A stretch of 64,000 nt of DNA from the NCBI RefSeq assembly GCF_002929225.1, contig NZ_PISM01000018.1, positions 310,001 to 374,000 of the forward strand, given 5' to 3'. The notes beneath the pieces are model-generated. The model saw only the letters and a list, made by a program, of their open reading frames with translations. It made no database searches and had not been told where the DNA came from. The DNA is from Stutzerimonas kunmingensis (GTDB lineage Bacteria; Pseudomonadota; Gammaproteobacteria; Pseudomonadales; Pseudomonadaceae). Shown here in pieces: positions 9,953-21,417 of the stretch (positions are counted from its first letter, which is position 1; each line of letters opens with the position of its first letter). A program made the translations under genes and the position numbers.

Positions 9953-10896
9953 TGATCAAGCCTCAAACTTAGCTCACCACCACTGAAGGAGCGCACCCCC
10001 CCATCAATCATCATCCTGAGCCCGCCTTGATCATCGACGCCCAAGACCGTGCCCGAGCAATCTTGAGACCCGGTACTCAGCGTGCATTTCAGGCCTTGCC
10101 AGACATGGTTAGATTCCCACTCACCCTTCATCGCAGCAAACCCGACCTGGGCATGCCGCTCCAAATTTTGTCTAAGGGTGGCGGCCAATGTCAGCAGCAA
10201 CTCGTTTCGATCAACCATACCTGCATGCTCTTTAACGGATGTCCAAAGCTGACCTATTCCCGCCGCCTCAATCATATTGACATTGATGCCGATGCCGATA
10301 ATTACGTGACATACATCCGCCGGGTCGCCAGTCAGCTCAAGCAGAATCCCTGCGATCTTGCGGCCATCAACGTATACGTCGTTAGGCCACTTGACGCCCG
10401 CTTGCGAGATGCCGACTTGATGTAGCACCTGCATTACCGCCAGCCCGACCACCAGACTCATACCAGAAAGCTGACTAGCACCGCCCTGCACCTTTATAGC
10501 CAAGCTGCAATAAAGGTTCTGCCCGAAAGGGCTCACCCAACTACGACCGCGCCGCCCTCTACCAGCAGACTGAGCCTCTGCAAGAACCAAAAAAGGAGGT
10601 GGCACGATCTGCAGGAGCCGCAATGCCTGAGCATTAGTAGAGTCAATCGAGTCGTAAAGATGCAGCGACCACCCAATCTGCTCCAGTTGCGGCGCGAGCG
10701 CCTCATGATTGAGCAGCGAAAGAGGTTCCGCCAAGCGGTACCCACGCCCGGGGACTTTATAGAGGTTAAGCGCTGCGTCAGCCTGAATACGTTGCAGGTG
10801 CTTCCAGACCGCACTGCGACTTATGCCGAGCGCCTCCCCCAGTTCACGCCCCGAATGAAAGCGCCCATCCTGAAGCAACGTTAACAGCCTATACAT
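9949..10896 (-). CDS. birA: Biotin-protein ligase / biotin operon repressor
   Basis: Attaches biotin to acetyl-CoA carboxylase BCCP through biotinyl-AMP and may repress biotin genes. The start MYRLLTLLQDGRFHSGRELG (10896) was chosen over an ATG 78 bases upstream because it opens the winged-helix domain directly and has GGGGGT before it, giving 315 residues. The HTH lies at about 15-45, the ligase motif GRGRRGRSWVSPFGQNLY near 115, and KWPNDVYVDGRKIAGILLE near 180. It is 77 bases downstream of the rrn terminator. Confidence 0.96.
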   Translation of the reverse strand: MYRLLTLLQDGRFHSGRELGEALGISRSAVWKHLQRIQADAALNLYKVPGRGYRLAEPLSLLNHEALAPQLEQIGWSLHLYDSIDSTNAQALRLLQIVPPPFLVLAEAQSAGRGRRGRSWVSPFGQNLYCSLAIKVQGGASQLSGMSLVVGLAVMQVLHQVGISQAGVKWPNDVYVDGRKIAGILLELTGDPADVCHVIIGIGINVNMIEAAGIGQLWTSVKEHAGMVDRNELLLTLAATLRQNLERHAQVGFAAMKGEWESNHVWQGLKCTLSTGSQDCSGTVLGVDDQGGLRMMIDGGVRSFSGGELSLRLDQ

Positions 10897-10972
10897 GCCA
10901 CCCCCAAAAGAGGCCGAATGATAGCGACACCAACGGCAGGTGCCTATCACAGTCTTTAAATCGCCCAAAAGC

Positions 10973-11006
10973 AAACCCCCGACCAGCTTACGCGGGTCGG
11001 GGGTTT
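10973..11006 (-). terminator. rrn operon terminator
   Basis: On the minus strand, 12-bp arms AAACCCCCGACC and GGTCGGGGGTTT flank a 10-base loop and are followed by GCTTTTGG. The hairpin lies 9 bases after the 3' end of the 5S remnant, the expected place for the rRNA-operon terminator, and remains intact despite the missing operon body. Confidence 0.85.
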
Positions 11007-11014
11007 GGGAAAGG

Positions 11015-11090
11015 AGCTTGACGATGACCTACTCTCACATGGGGAGACCCCACACTACCATCGGCGATGCGTCGTTTCACTACTGAGTTC
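11015..11090 (-). pseudogene. rrf: 5S rRNA 3' fragment (5'-truncated)
   Basis: The minus strand reads GAACTCAGTAGTGAAACG, then GATGGTAGTGTGGGGTCTCC, and ends GAGAGTAGGTCATCGTCAAG, matching roughly the last 75 bases of a Pseudomonas 5S rRNA of about 120. The first 45 or so bases, including the 5' strand of helix I, are absent. Instead the rrn leader begins at 11091. The fragment cannot fold as 5S and is not expected to work in ribosomes. The break lies at GAACT, which also opens the 16S gene as I recall it for Pseudomonas. Confidence 0.9.
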
Positions 11091-11306
11091 AATACTGCTT
11101 GGGTTTTGAGAAAACCCTAAACTTGGCTCAGCAATCGCAAATCTCTTTACAAGTAAAGAGTAACTCTCGAATAAACGAGTGTTGCTTTGTGATGCTGATA
11201 ATCTATCTGACCATCAGTCTTACATTCACAAGCACCCACACGAATTGCTTGATTCAGTTGTTAAAGAGCGTTTCGATCAAGTCTTTCGTCTCAACCGAGG
11301 CCGCGC
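11091..11306 (-). promoter_or_regulatory. rRNA operon leader with boxB-boxA antitermination signals
   Basis: The minus strand carries a typical Pseudomonas 16S leader. A boxA-like GCTCTTTAACAA (11259-11270) follows the promoter, then a boxB-like hairpin with CAAGCA/TGCTTG arms (11229-11251), then a leader ending AAACCCAAGCAGTATT just where 16S should begin. BoxA assembles Nus factors to make rRNA transcription resist Rho. Here the leader is joined directly to internal 5S sequence, so no 16S follows. Confidence 0.85.
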
Positions 11307-11334
11307 ATTCTACAGCAGCCTTGTTACCTGTCAA
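11307..11334 (-). promoter_or_regulatory. rrn promoter nearest the leader
   Basis: On the minus strand TTGACA (11329-11334), a 16-base spacer and TAGAAT (11307-11312) are followed by the GC-rich discriminator GCGCGGCC. This is a near-consensus sigma70 promoter with the short spacer and GC discriminator typical of stringently controlled rRNA promoters. Confidence 0.85.
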
Positions 11335-11520
11335 GCTGTTTTTGAAGAAGTTTTTCTTTCTTCTCAACCGCTTCCGCTTCAGATCAACTTGCGTCTCTCG
11401 TCAGCGGGAGGCGAATCATACAGCGTTCAAAACCGCTGTCAACCACCTCTTTCAACCGCTTCCGATCAACCCGACCGAAGCCACCAACAGGATCCAACCA
11501 CCACCCTGCCAGCCCGGCGC

Positions 11521-11548
11521 ATTCTACTCGAATCCGCCATCCGTGCAA
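11521..11548 (-). promoter_or_regulatory. rrn promoter, middle of three
   Basis: On the minus strand TTGCAC (11543-11548), a 16-base spacer and TAGAAT (11521-11526) are followed by GCGCCGGG. It has the same -10, spacer and discriminator style as the promoter nearer the leader. An A/T-rich run (AAATAAAAGGG) precedes the -35. Confidence 0.75.
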
Positions 11549-11617
11549 CCCTTTTATTTCGCTAACCTTTTGATTTACAAGAGATTTTGCTTAAGGACTG
11601 CGCCGGAAGTGGTGCGC

Positions 11618-11645
11618 ATTATAGGAGCCTGAAAATCAACGTCAA
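11618..11645 (-). promoter_or_regulatory. rrn promoter farthest upstream
   Basis: On the minus strand TTGACG (11640-11645), a 16-base spacer and the perfect -10 TATAAT (11618-11623) are followed by GCGCACC. The A/T-rich stretch above the -35 (11646-11668) looks like an UP element and overlaps the end of tyrS. The 570 bases between this gene and the 5S remnant hold only these three promoters and the leader; I see no coding sequence. Confidence 0.8.
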
Positions 11646-11660
11646 CCGTTTATTTCAGTT

Positions 11661-12860
11661 TTATTCTGCCTTGAGGGAAATACGTGCAAACGACTTCTTT
11701 CCAGCCTGGCAAACATGGGTCGCGCCAAGCCTGAATACGAAACCACGATCCACTACCTGCCCATCAACACGGACACCGCTAGAACCCAGCAAGTCACGCG
11801 CGACAGCTGCATTCTTGACCAGCGCCGCCTTATTAAGGACCGACGCAATGGGCATGTCCTGATCAGAGATCAGTTCGATTTCCGGAAGGTCTTCGGGAAG
11901 CTCACCCTCCTTCATCCGATTACCCGCAGAACGATGCGCAGCCGCAGCCGCTTCGTCCCCATGGAAACGCGCAACGATCTCCTCGGCCAGCTTGATCTTG
12001 ATATCCCGGGGATTGGATCCCCGCTCGACATCAGCACGAAACTCATCGAGCTCACCCTGCGACCGGAAGCTAAGCAGCTCGAAGTACCGCCACATGAGCG
12101 AATCAGGGATCGAGACCAACTTGCTATACATGACGCCTGGCGCTTCTTGAATCCCTACGTAATTACCAAGAGACTTGGACATCTTCTTCACGCCATCCAG
12201 CCCCTCAAGCAACGGCATGGTCACTACGCACTGCGAGGCCTGACCGTACGACCGCTGAAGCTCACGCCCCATAAGCAAGTTGAATTTCTGGTCAGTTCCT
12301 CCGAGTTCTATGTCAGCCCTCAACGCAACCGAGTCATACCCCTGGACGAGCGGATAGAGGAACTCATGGATGGCTATCGGCTGGTTCGTGGAGTAGCGCT
12401 TACTGAAGTCATCACGCTCAAGCATGCGAGCGACAGTATATTGAGAAGCTAGACGGATAAAGTCGGCTGGAGTCAGCTTGTCCATCCAGGCTGAATTAAA
12501 CGCCACCTCGGTCTTTGCGGGATCGAGTATCTTAAAAACCTGAGACTTGTAAGTTTCGGCGTTCTCGAGGACCTGCTCCCTGGTCAAAGGGGGCCGTGTG
12601 GCGCTTTTGCCACTTGGATCACCAATCATTCCGGTGAAATCCCCTATAAGGAAGATCACCTGATGCCCCAAGTCCTGAAGCTGGCGCATCTTATTAATGA
12701 GCACGGTATGCCCGAGATGAAGATCGGGAGCGGTAGGGTCGAATCCCGCTTTGACGCGCAACGGTTCGCCTCGCTCAAGCTTAGCGACCAGCTCCGATTC
12801 GACGAGCACCTCATCAGCGCCCCGTTTGATCACCGACAGTTGCTCTTCAACCGACTTCAT
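11661..12860 (-). CDS. tyrS: Tyrosyl-tRNA synthetase
   Basis: Charges tRNA-Tyr. It has 399 residues starting [20 protein letters not shown]; this start (12860) is preferred to an ATG 33 bases upstream by agreement with the Pseudomonas N-terminus. The class I signature is HLGH (in [12 protein letters not shown], near 45) with [13 protein letters not shown], and the KMSKS loop is KKMSKSLGN near 230. A C-terminal S4-like RNA-binding domain covers about 335-399. It sits directly upstream of the rrn promoters, as in P. aeruginosa. Confidence 0.98.
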   Translation of the reverse strand: MKSVEEQLSVIKRGADEVLVESELVAKLERGEPLRVKAGFDPTAPDLHLGHTVLINKMRQLQDLGHQVIFLIGDFTGMIGDPSGKSATRPPLTREQVLENAETYKSQVFKILDPAKTEVAFNSAWMDKLTPADFIRLASQYTVARMLERDDFSKRYSTNQPIAIHEFLYPLVQGYDSVALRADIELGGTDQKFNLLMGRELQRSYGQASQCVVTMPLLEGLDGVKKMSKSLGNYVGIQEAPGVMYSKLVSIPDSLMWRYFELLSFRSQGELDEFRADVERGSNPRDIKIKLAEEIVARFHGDEAAAAAHRSAGNRMKEGELPEDLPEIELISDQDMPIASVLNKAALVKNAAVARDLLGSSGVRVDGQVVDRGFVFRLGATHVCQAGKKSFARISLKAE

Positions 12861-13030
12861 GGCAAGCCCCGTACCATTATTAAAGGGCGACAACCTTACA
12901 AGATCGACGGCCGATTACAAGCCGCGCGCTTGTACCGACCAGCAGCTCAGCAGCCACAAGGGTTGCCTCCGATGCGCTTTGCTTATATTTTAGACAGTTA
13001 TTTCCCGTGCAAAAATATGCCAGAAGCCCA

Positions 13031-15540
<2,510 letters not shown>

Positions 15541-15555
15541 TGCCAGAAACGGAAA

Positions 15556-15574
15556 CGCCGTGCAGCGCACGGCG
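15556..15574 (-). terminator. Hairpin between convergent anmK and erpA
   Basis: Perfect 8-bp arms CGCCGTGC and GCACGGCG with a three-base loop lie between the two stop codons. On the minus strand the hairpin is followed by TTTCCGTTTC, so it could terminate erpA transcription. On the plus strand no T-run follows. Confidence 0.5.
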
Positions 15575-15591
15575 CTTCGGGGCCACAGACA

Positions 15592-15942
15592 TCAGATAGA
15601 AAACGACTGACCGCAACCACAGGTAGTCGTAGCGTTTGGATTCTTGATCACGAAACGAGAGCCTTCCAGCCCTTCCTGGTAGTCCACTTCTGCACCAGCC
15701 AGGTACTGGTAGCTCATGGGGTCGACCACGAGACTTACGCCCTCTCGCTCGATGATCGTATCGTCGTCGGCCACATCTTCATCGAAAGTAAAGCCGTACT
15801 GGAAACCCGAGCAGCCGCCTCCAGTGACGAAGACCCGCAGCTTCAAGCGCGGATTGCCTTCCTCATCGACCAAGCTCTTCACCTTGCTTGCCGCCCCCTG
15901 ACTGAACTGGATGGCGGTGGGCGTGAAGGATTCGACACTCAT
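15592..15942 (-). CDS. erpA: Iron-sulfur cluster insertion protein ErpA
   Basis: A-type carrier that delivers Fe-S clusters to apoproteins, including isoprenoid-pathway enzymes. It has 116 residues. The three cluster-binding cysteines are visible: one in [11 protein letters not shown] (near 45) and two in [11 protein letters not shown] at the C-terminus. It is convergent with anmK and downstream of argC in the same direction. Confidence 0.97.
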   Translation of the reverse strand: MSVESFTPTAIQFSQGAASKVKSLVDEEGNPRLKLRVFVTGGGCSGFQYGFTFDEDVADDDTIIEREGVSLVVDPMSYQYLAGAEVDYQEGLEGSRFVIKNPNATTTCGCGQSFSI

Positions 15943-16053
15943 TGGTTTCTCCTGGCGTGAAACGCCCTACTGCATTGACGGTGCATTATCGGCTTTCCTG
16001 ACAAAACCGGTCAACTATTCGACCAGCTTCAGCGCCCCGATGTGAAAACCGGT

Positions 16054-17088
16054 TTATGGCAGGAGCGCCACATTTCCAAGCCCCAGTTTTTCATTCAGAT
16101 CGAACAGGATATTCATATTCTGGATCGCCTGGCCGGATGCGCCTTTCACCAGGTTGTCGATCACGGACAGCACGACCACCAGGTCACCGTCCTGCGGACG
16201 ATGTACGGCAATGCGGCAAACGTTAGCGCCACGCACGCTACGTGTCTCCGGATGACTGCCGGCCGGCATCACATCGACGAACGGCTCGTTGGCATAACGG
16301 CGCTCATAAAGGCGCTGCAGATCCACGGAAGTATCGGCAACGGTGGCGTACAGCGTCGCGTGGATACCACGGATCATCGGAGTCAGGTGCGGGACAAAAG
16401 TCAGCCCGACGTCACCTTGCGCTGCTCGGCGCAGACCTTGGCTGATCTCCGGCAGATGCCGGTGCCCTTTGACCGCATACGCCATCATGCTTTCGCCAGC
16501 CTCGGTGAACAGGGAACCGATCTTCGCTGCGCGCCCGGCACCGCTGACGCCCGACTTGCAATCCGCAATCAAGCACGAGGCATCTGCAAGACCATTTTCA
16601 AGCAGCGGTAGAAAGCCCAGCTGGGTAGCGGTCGGGTAACAGCCAGGAACGGCAATCAGGCGTGCCTTTCTGATCTGCTCGCGATTGACTTCAGGCAGTC
16701 CGTACACGGCCTCAGCGAGCAGTTCAGGCGCACCGTGAGCCTGCCCGTACCATTTCGCCCACTCTTCGGCATCCTGCAGGCGGAAATCAGCGGACAAATC
16801 AATGACTCGGGTTCCGGCTGCCAGCAACTCGCCAGCAAGTGCGTGGGCGACGCCATGAGGGGTCGCGAAGAACACCACGTCGCATCCACCCAATGTTGCT
16901 GCGTCCGGAACACTGAAAGCGAGGTCGTCGTAGTGGCCTCGCAGATTGGGGTACATGTCGGTGACCTTCACCCCATCCTCAGAGCGGGAGGTGATGACAG
17001 CCACTTCGGCCTGCGGATGCTGAGCAAGCAGGCGCAGCAATTCGACGCCCGTATAGCCTGTGCCGCCAACGATACCGACCTTGATCAT
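16054..17088 (-). CDS. argC: N-acetyl-gamma-glutamyl-phosphate reductase
   Basis: Third step of arginine synthesis, reducing N-acetylglutamyl phosphate with NADPH. It has 344 residues starting [20 protein letters not shown], which is the Rossmann dinucleotide motif. The active-site cysteine is in [18 protein letters not shown] near residue 150, and the general-base region KGHRHLPEI is near 210. It is of the longer type 1 form. Confidence 0.97.
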   Translation of the reverse strand: MIKVGIVGGTGYTGVELLRLLAQHPQAEVAVITSRSEDGVKVTDMYPNLRGHYDDLAFSVPDAATLGGCDVVFFATPHGVAHALAGELLAAGTRVIDLSADFRLQDAEEWAKWYGQAHGAPELLAEAVYGLPEVNREQIRKARLIAVPGCYPTATQLGFLPLLENGLADASCLIADCKSGVSGAGRAAKIGSLFTEAGESMMAYAVKGHRHLPEISQGLRRAAQGDVGLTFVPHLTPMIRGIHATLYATVADTSVDLQRLYERRYANEPFVDVMPAGSHPETRSVRGANVCRIAVHRPQDGDLVVVLSVIDNLVKGASGQAIQNMNILFDLNEKLGLGNVALLP

Positions 17089-17216
17089 GACCTGCCCTCA
17101 ACTGGAAACGTAAAAGCGCGATGATAAAGCTGCTTTGATCGCGGGCCAACCGCCGGGATGACGGGGGCGAACGCAGCCACTACTATCGACGCATTCGCCC
17201 CCGCAGGATTCCATAG

Positions 17217-17645
17217 ATGCTCTACCTTTGGCTCAAAGCACTGCACATCATCGCCGTCGTCTGCTGGTTCGCCGGACTTTTCTATCTTCCTCGCTTGTTC
17301 GTTTATCACGCGATGAGTGAGGATGAACCCAGTCGAGAGCGCTTCAAGATCATGGAGCGTAAGCTTTACCGCGGCATCATGCTTCCTTCCATGATCGCCA
17401 CGCTGGTGTTTGGCATATGGATGGTCATTCTGAATCCCGGTTTGTTCGGTACAGGCGGCTGGCTTCACGCCAAGTTGGCGCTGGTCCTTGTATTGGTCGG
17501 CTATCACCACGTATGCGGCGCACAACTGAAGCGGTTTGCTCGTGACGAGAACATTCGCGGGCACGTGTTCTATCGCTGGTTCAATGAGGTCCCGGTCCTG
17601 TTTCTGCTGGCCATCGTGATCCTTGTCGTCGTCAGGCCCTTCTGA
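17217..17645 (+). CDS. hemJ: Protoporphyrinogen IX oxidase HemJ
   Basis: Inner-membrane enzyme of the penultimate haem step, replacing HemG or HemY. It has 142 residues with four hydrophobic segments (about 5-22, 55-75, 83-100 and 120-140). The conserved N-terminal histidine region reads LKALHIIAVVCWFAGLFYLP, and LYRGIMLPSM lies near 55. It is divergent from argC. Confidence 0.93.
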   Translation: MLYLWLKALHIIAVVCWFAGLFYLPRLFVYHAMSEDEPSRERFKIMERKLYRGIMLPSMIATLVFGIWMVILNPGLFGTGGWLHAKLALVLVLVGYHHVCGAQLKRFARDENIRGHVFYRWFNEVPVLFLLAIVILVVVRPF

Positions 17646-17776
17646 GCTGGCCGACAGCTGATCAGTTGAGTTCGCGAGCATTGTGTTACCTGACTCGGAA
17701 ACCGGAGCATACGTTGTTGTATCCGCTGTTCCTCACCTCTAATCTGCCGCAACCATCCCTGTGACACGGACGCCAC

Positions 17777-18733
17777 ATGCAACAAGCTCAATTCAAAATC
17801 GTCTTCACCGGCGAACTTATGCCCGACATGCCGCTCGAGGCGGTAAAGGCAAACCTGGCCGTCCTGTTCAAGACCGACCCAAGCAAGGTCGAGCGATTGT
17901 TCAGTGGTCAGGCGGCCGTGATCAAAAGCAAGCTGAGCAGCCAGGAAGCCGACAAGTACATCGGCGCCCTGCACCGCGCTGGCGCCAGGGCATACAAAGA
18001 GCCTGAGCACACCAGCCCCACCCTGAGCCTTGTGCAGACGGATGAAGAACTGGCGGCGGCCCAAGGCGACAACCCACCTGCCGCGCTCATGACATGTCCT
18101 AAATGCGGGCACGCACAAAGCCACGCCAATGAGTGCAGTACATGCGGCATCATCATCGAGAAGTATCTGGCGCGTCAGGCGCGGCTTCATGAGAGTGCTG
18201 CGCCGCAGGGCGCCAGCGCAACGGTGTCACCTTACGCCCCGCCTTCTGCAAACGTCAGCGAAGCAATGCCTCGACATGGCGACCTCAAGCCTTTTTCCGT
18301 CACAGGCCGGATTGGCCGTCTGCGTTATCTAGCGTGGTCACTGGTGATCATGTTCGCGGCCACGGGCTTGTTCGGTGTCGCCGCGATAATGACGGCAATC
18401 TCCAGCACGATGGGGCTCATCTGCATGGGCTTGATCGGCATCGGCATGCTCGTGGTCAGCGTGCAGATCGGCGTTCAGCGCCTGCATGACTTCGGCTGGT
18501 CCGGCTGGCTGATCCTGCTCAATCTGGTCCCGGTGCTGGGCAGCCTGTTTCCCTTCGTCATGCTGCTGATGCCGGGGAGTCGGGAAGTCAATCGCTATGG
18601 TTCGCCACCACCGCCCAACAGCCGGTCGGTGAAGATCCTCGCCGCGCTATGGCTGCTGTTGATCATCTCCGGCCTAGTGGCGGCGCTGACCATCCCCGCG
18701 CTGGTGGAAATGCGTCAGGGAGCCGGCTTCTAG
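17777..18733 (+). CDS. Zinc-ribbon DUF805 membrane protein
   Basis: 318 residues in three parts. The N-terminal 75 residues form a small alpha/beta unit (FKIVFTGELMPDMPLEAVKA) of unknown role. Residues 107-123 carry two CxxC pairs (CPKCG, CSTCG) that look like a zinc ribbon. From about 165 on lie four membrane segments with the DUF805 pattern GRIGRLRYLAWSLVI and RLHDFGWSGWLILL. No enzymatic function is visible. It converges with the AAA ATPase gene with a 16-base gap. Confidence 0.75.
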   Translation: MQQAQFKIVFTGELMPDMPLEAVKANLAVLFKTDPSKVERLFSGQAAVIKSKLSSQEADKYIGALHRAGARAYKEPEHTSPTLSLVQTDEELAAAQGDNPPAALMTCPKCGHAQSHANECSTCGIIIEKYLARQARLHESAAPQGASATVSPYAPPSANVSEAMPRHGDLKPFSVTGRIGRLRYLAWSLVIMFAATGLFGVAAIMTAISSTMGLICMGLIGIGMLVVSVQIGVQRLHDFGWSGWLILLNLVPVLGSLFPFVMLLMPGSREVNRYGSPPPPNSRSVKILAALWLLLIISGLVAALTIPALVEMRQGAGF

Positions 18734-18749
18734 CTGCTGAAGCAGACCC

Positions 18750-20228
18750 TCAATCGGCCTGTACCGTGCGCCCCCTTGCCCACTCCCGCAGTGCATCGAG
18801 GCGCTCGGCCATGATAACCGACAGCGGCGATGTCGCACGAATGCAGTCGAGCAGCATCGCTTGATCGACATCCCGTTGCTGGGCCTGGCCGGCATAAACC
18901 GCGCTGACCACCACCTGCTCGATCTCGGCGCCGGAGAAACCATCACTCGCCCCGGCCAGTACCATCAGCCCCATATCATCAGGTTGCAGTTCGCGTCGCG
19001 TGAGATGGATGCGGAAGATCTCCGCACGCGTCGCGATATCTGGCAAATCCACGAAGAAGAGTTCGTCGAATCGCCCCTTTCGCAGCAGCTCTGCAGGCAG
19101 CCGATCGATGGCGTTTGCCGTAGCCACCATGAATACCGGCGCGGTACGCTCGGCCATCCACGTCAGCAGTGTGCCCAGTACCCGCTGGCTTACGCCGCCA
19201 TCCATATCGCCGGTCGCCAAACCTTTTTCGATCTCGTCCATCCACAAAACGCAAGGCGCCATCTGTTCCGCGAGGGTCAGCGCTTCACGCAGGTTACGCT
19301 CGGTTTCACCGAAATACTTGTTGTACAAGCAGGCGAAATCCAACCGCAGCAACGGCAGCCCCCACAGACCGGCGACCGCCTTGGCGGCGAGGCTCTTGCC
19401 GCCACCTTGCACCCCGACCAGCATCACGCCGCGCGGTAGATCATCGCCCTGACCATCCAGAAACGCGCCCTGCCGCTCCGCCAGCCAACGTTTGAAATTG
19501 GCCAGACCACCCACCTCCGCGAAGCGGGCCGTCTCGTATTCGAACCCCAGCACCCCATCGAGATCCAGCAGCTGAAACTTGCTGCGATTGAGCTCGGGAA
19601 GATCCTCCTGGGTGATCGCACCGTCATCACAGATGACATTACGTGCCAGCGCCCGCGCCTCTGCATGGCTCAGGCCGCGCAGATTCTTCACCACCTGCTG
19701 CAACGTGCGATTGTCGGTGCGAACGCGAGCACCGCGATTACGCTCGCTCCAGCGGGTGGCTTCCTCGCGGACGATGGCAAGCAGCTCTTCCTCGGCCGGC
19801 AGCGAAAGGCTGAAGCGTGCAGCGTAGCGTTGCACTTCAGGCGGCAGCTTGAGCGCATGCGACACCAGTACGAGGGTCGGCGCCACAGGCGCTTCACTCA
19901 TCGCAATGTCCTTCAGCAGTCGCACCAACTTCGGCTCATCGAGAAACGGATGCAGATCGCAGAAGACGTACAGGTTCGCCCGGGGATCGTGCTTCACCAG
20001 TTTCAGCGCCACGTCCGGCGCGCAGCTTTCCTCGCCGCCCTGCAGCTCGCCGCCAAAGGACAGATGGCGCACCCCCTCGGTCGCCGACCACAGGTAGAAG
20101 CCCAAGCCTTGGCGCATGGCAAGCCCCGTCAGCGTCTCGAGCACTCTGCGCTCGTCCCAGGACTCGACCAGCACCAATCGGACTCTCGAATCCAGAACCA
20201 AACCCAGATCATGAATATCGTTCTTCAC
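18750..20228 (-). CDS. Ycf46-like AAA family ATPase
   Basis: Predicted soluble AAA ATPase of 492 residues. The Walker A is GVQGGGKS (272-279) rather than the common GPPGTGKT, the Walker B is CVLWMDEIEKG (D331, E332), and an arginine finger is in LLRKGRFDELFF. The N-terminal 230 residues have no catalytic motif that I recognise. The GTG start at 20228 is chosen for its GGAGGTG ribosome-binding site; an ATG at 20261 is possible. The reading frame extends further upstream, but that would overlap the HIT gene. It resembles the chloroplast/cyanobacterial Ycf46 family; the substrate is unknown. Confidence 0.8.
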   Translation of the reverse strand: MKNDIHDLGLVLDSRVRLVLVESWDERRVLETLTGLAMRQGLGFYLWSATEGVRHLSFGGELQGGEESCAPDVALKLVKHDPRANLYVFCDLHPFLDEPKLVRLLKDIAMSEAPVAPTLVLVSHALKLPPEVQRYAARFSLSLPAEEELLAIVREEATRWSERNRGARVRTDNRTLQQVVKNLRGLSHAEARALARNVICDDGAITQEDLPELNRSKFQLLDLDGVLGFEYETARFAEVGGLANFKRWLAERQGAFLDGQGDDLPRGVMLVGVQGGGKSLAAKAVAGLWGLPLLRLDFACLYNKYFGETERNLREALTLAEQMAPCVLWMDEIEKGLATGDMDGGVSQRVLGTLLTWMAERTAPVFMVATANAIDRLPAELLRKGRFDELFFVDLPDIATRAEIFRIHLTRRELQPDDMGLMVLAGASDGFSGAEIEQVVVSAVYAGQAQQRDVDQAMLLDCIRATSPLSVIMAERLDALREWARGRTVQAD

Positions 20229-20306
20229 ATCACCTCCCTGTACAGCCTCACCACGGCTCATATGCCCTGATACACTGTTTGACCGACGCTCTCCCGGAGA
20301 ACCGCC

Positions 20307-20648
20307 ATGGATTGTCTGTTTTGCAAGATCGTGGACGGGGAAGTTCCCGCACGCAAGCTTTACGAGGACGATCAGGTTATCGCCTTCCACGACATCGCGG
20401 CTCAGGCCCCGGTGCACTTCCTGGTGATTCCGAAGAAACATATCGCCACCTTGCACGACCTGAACGAGGAGCACGACAAGGCGCTCGCCGGGCATATCCT
20501 CTTGACTGCGCAACGCCTGGCCGCAGCGCAAGGGTGTCAGGACGGTTTTCGCGTGGTGATGAACTGCAACGACCTAGGCGGGCAGACGGTCAACCATATT
20601 CACATGCACGTACTCGGTCAGCGGCAGATGCATTGGCCGCCAGGCTGA
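20307..20648 (+). CDS. HIT family protein (HinT-like purine nucleoside phosphoramidase)
   Basis: 113 residues starting [20 protein letters not shown]. The histidine triad is NHIHMHVLG near residue 95. HinT enzymes hydrolyse AMP-lysine and similar phosphoramidates; the exact substrate here is inferred. It is divergent from the AAA ATPase and 64 bases upstream of coq7. Confidence 0.92.
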   Translation: MDCLFCKIVDGEVPARKLYEDDQVIAFHDIAAQAPVHFLVIPKKHIATLHDLNEEHDKALAGHILLTAQRLAAAQGCQDGFRVVMNCNDLGGQTVNHIHMHVLGQRQMHWPPG

Positions 20649-20712
20649 CAGCCAAGCTCCCAACCTGCAGCCTCATCCACTGCCCGTGGCTCCAACCTGT
20701 TCCGGAGGATAT

Positions 20713-21360
20713 ATGACCAGCCAACGCCACTACTCCCCAGCTGACCGCTTGCTGACGCAGGCCGATTCGGCCCTGCGCACGCTGTTGCCTTTCAGTGGCC
20801 AGCCAGCACGCCCGTCGCCGGCGGTATTGAAGAACGAGGCCGAACTCAGCGAGAGCGAGACCCGCCACGTTGCCGGCCTGATGCGCATCAACCACACCGG
20901 CGAAGTCTGCGCTCAGGCGCTGTACCAGGGCCAGGCCCTGACGGCTCGCCTCCCGCAGGTACGTCGAGCGATGGAACAGGCGGCGGATGAGGAAATCGAC
21001 CATCTGGCCTGGTGTGAACAACGCATCCGCCAGTTGGGCAGCCACACCAGCGTGCTCAATCCGCTTTTCTACGGGCTGTCGTTCGGGATTGGCGCCACGG
21101 CCGGTCTGATCAGCGATCGCATCAGCCTGGGCTTCGTCGCTGCTACTGAAGATCAGGTCTGCAAGCACCTGGACGAGCATCTTGGCCAGCTGCCGGCAAG
21201 CGACGACAAATCCCGCGCCATTCTCGAGCAGATGCGCGAGGACGAGCAGCAGCACTCCACCGCCGCCATCGAGGCCGGCGGCCTGCGATTTCCAACCCCG
21301 GTCAAATTCGGCATGAGCTTGGTATCCAAGGTCATGACCAAGGCGACTTATCGCATCTGA
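20713..21360 (+). CDS. coq7: 2-polyprenyl-3-methyl-6-methoxy-1,4-benzoquinone hydroxylase
   Basis: Di-iron monooxygenase of ubiquinone synthesis. It has 215 residues from ATG 20713, chosen for the GGAGGAT ribosome-binding site. Iron ligands are in [18 protein letters not shown] (near 60), DEEIDHLAW (near 95) and REDEQQHST (near 180). The Coq7 form, not UbiF, is usual in pseudomonads. Confidence 0.97.
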   Translation: MTSQRHYSPADRLLTQADSALRTLLPFSGQPARPSPAVLKNEAELSESETRHVAGLMRINHTGEVCAQALYQGQALTARLPQVRRAMEQAADEEIDHLAWCEQRIRQLGSHTSVLNPLFYGLSFGIGATAGLISDRISLGFVAATEDQVCKHLDEHLGQLPASDDKSRAILEQMREDEQQHSTAAIEAGGLRFPTPVKFGMSLVSKVMTKATYRI

Positions 21361-21371
21361 CGTTTGCCATG

Positions 21372-21394
21372 AAAAAGGGCGCCGAAGCGCCCTT
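21372..21394 (-). terminator. Terminator between convergent coq7 and speD
   Basis: Arms AAGGGCGC and GCGCCCTT flank a four-base loop. On the minus strand the loop is TTCG and the stem is followed by TTTTT, a strong intrinsic terminator for speD. On the plus strand it is followed by TTATC and could weakly serve coq7. Confidence 0.85.
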
Positions 21395-21417
21395 ATCAAT
21401 GACAATGCTGCTGAAGC

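Noticed and set aside
11099..11632. Plus-strand frames of 177 and 128 codons across the rrn leader
   Set aside because: This DNA is the rrn promoter and leader region; the translated sequences show no protein features.
20229..20531. Extension of the AAA ATPase frame by about 100 codons
   Set aside because: It overlaps the HIT gene and lacks conserved residues; a GGAGGTG site precedes the GTG at 20228.
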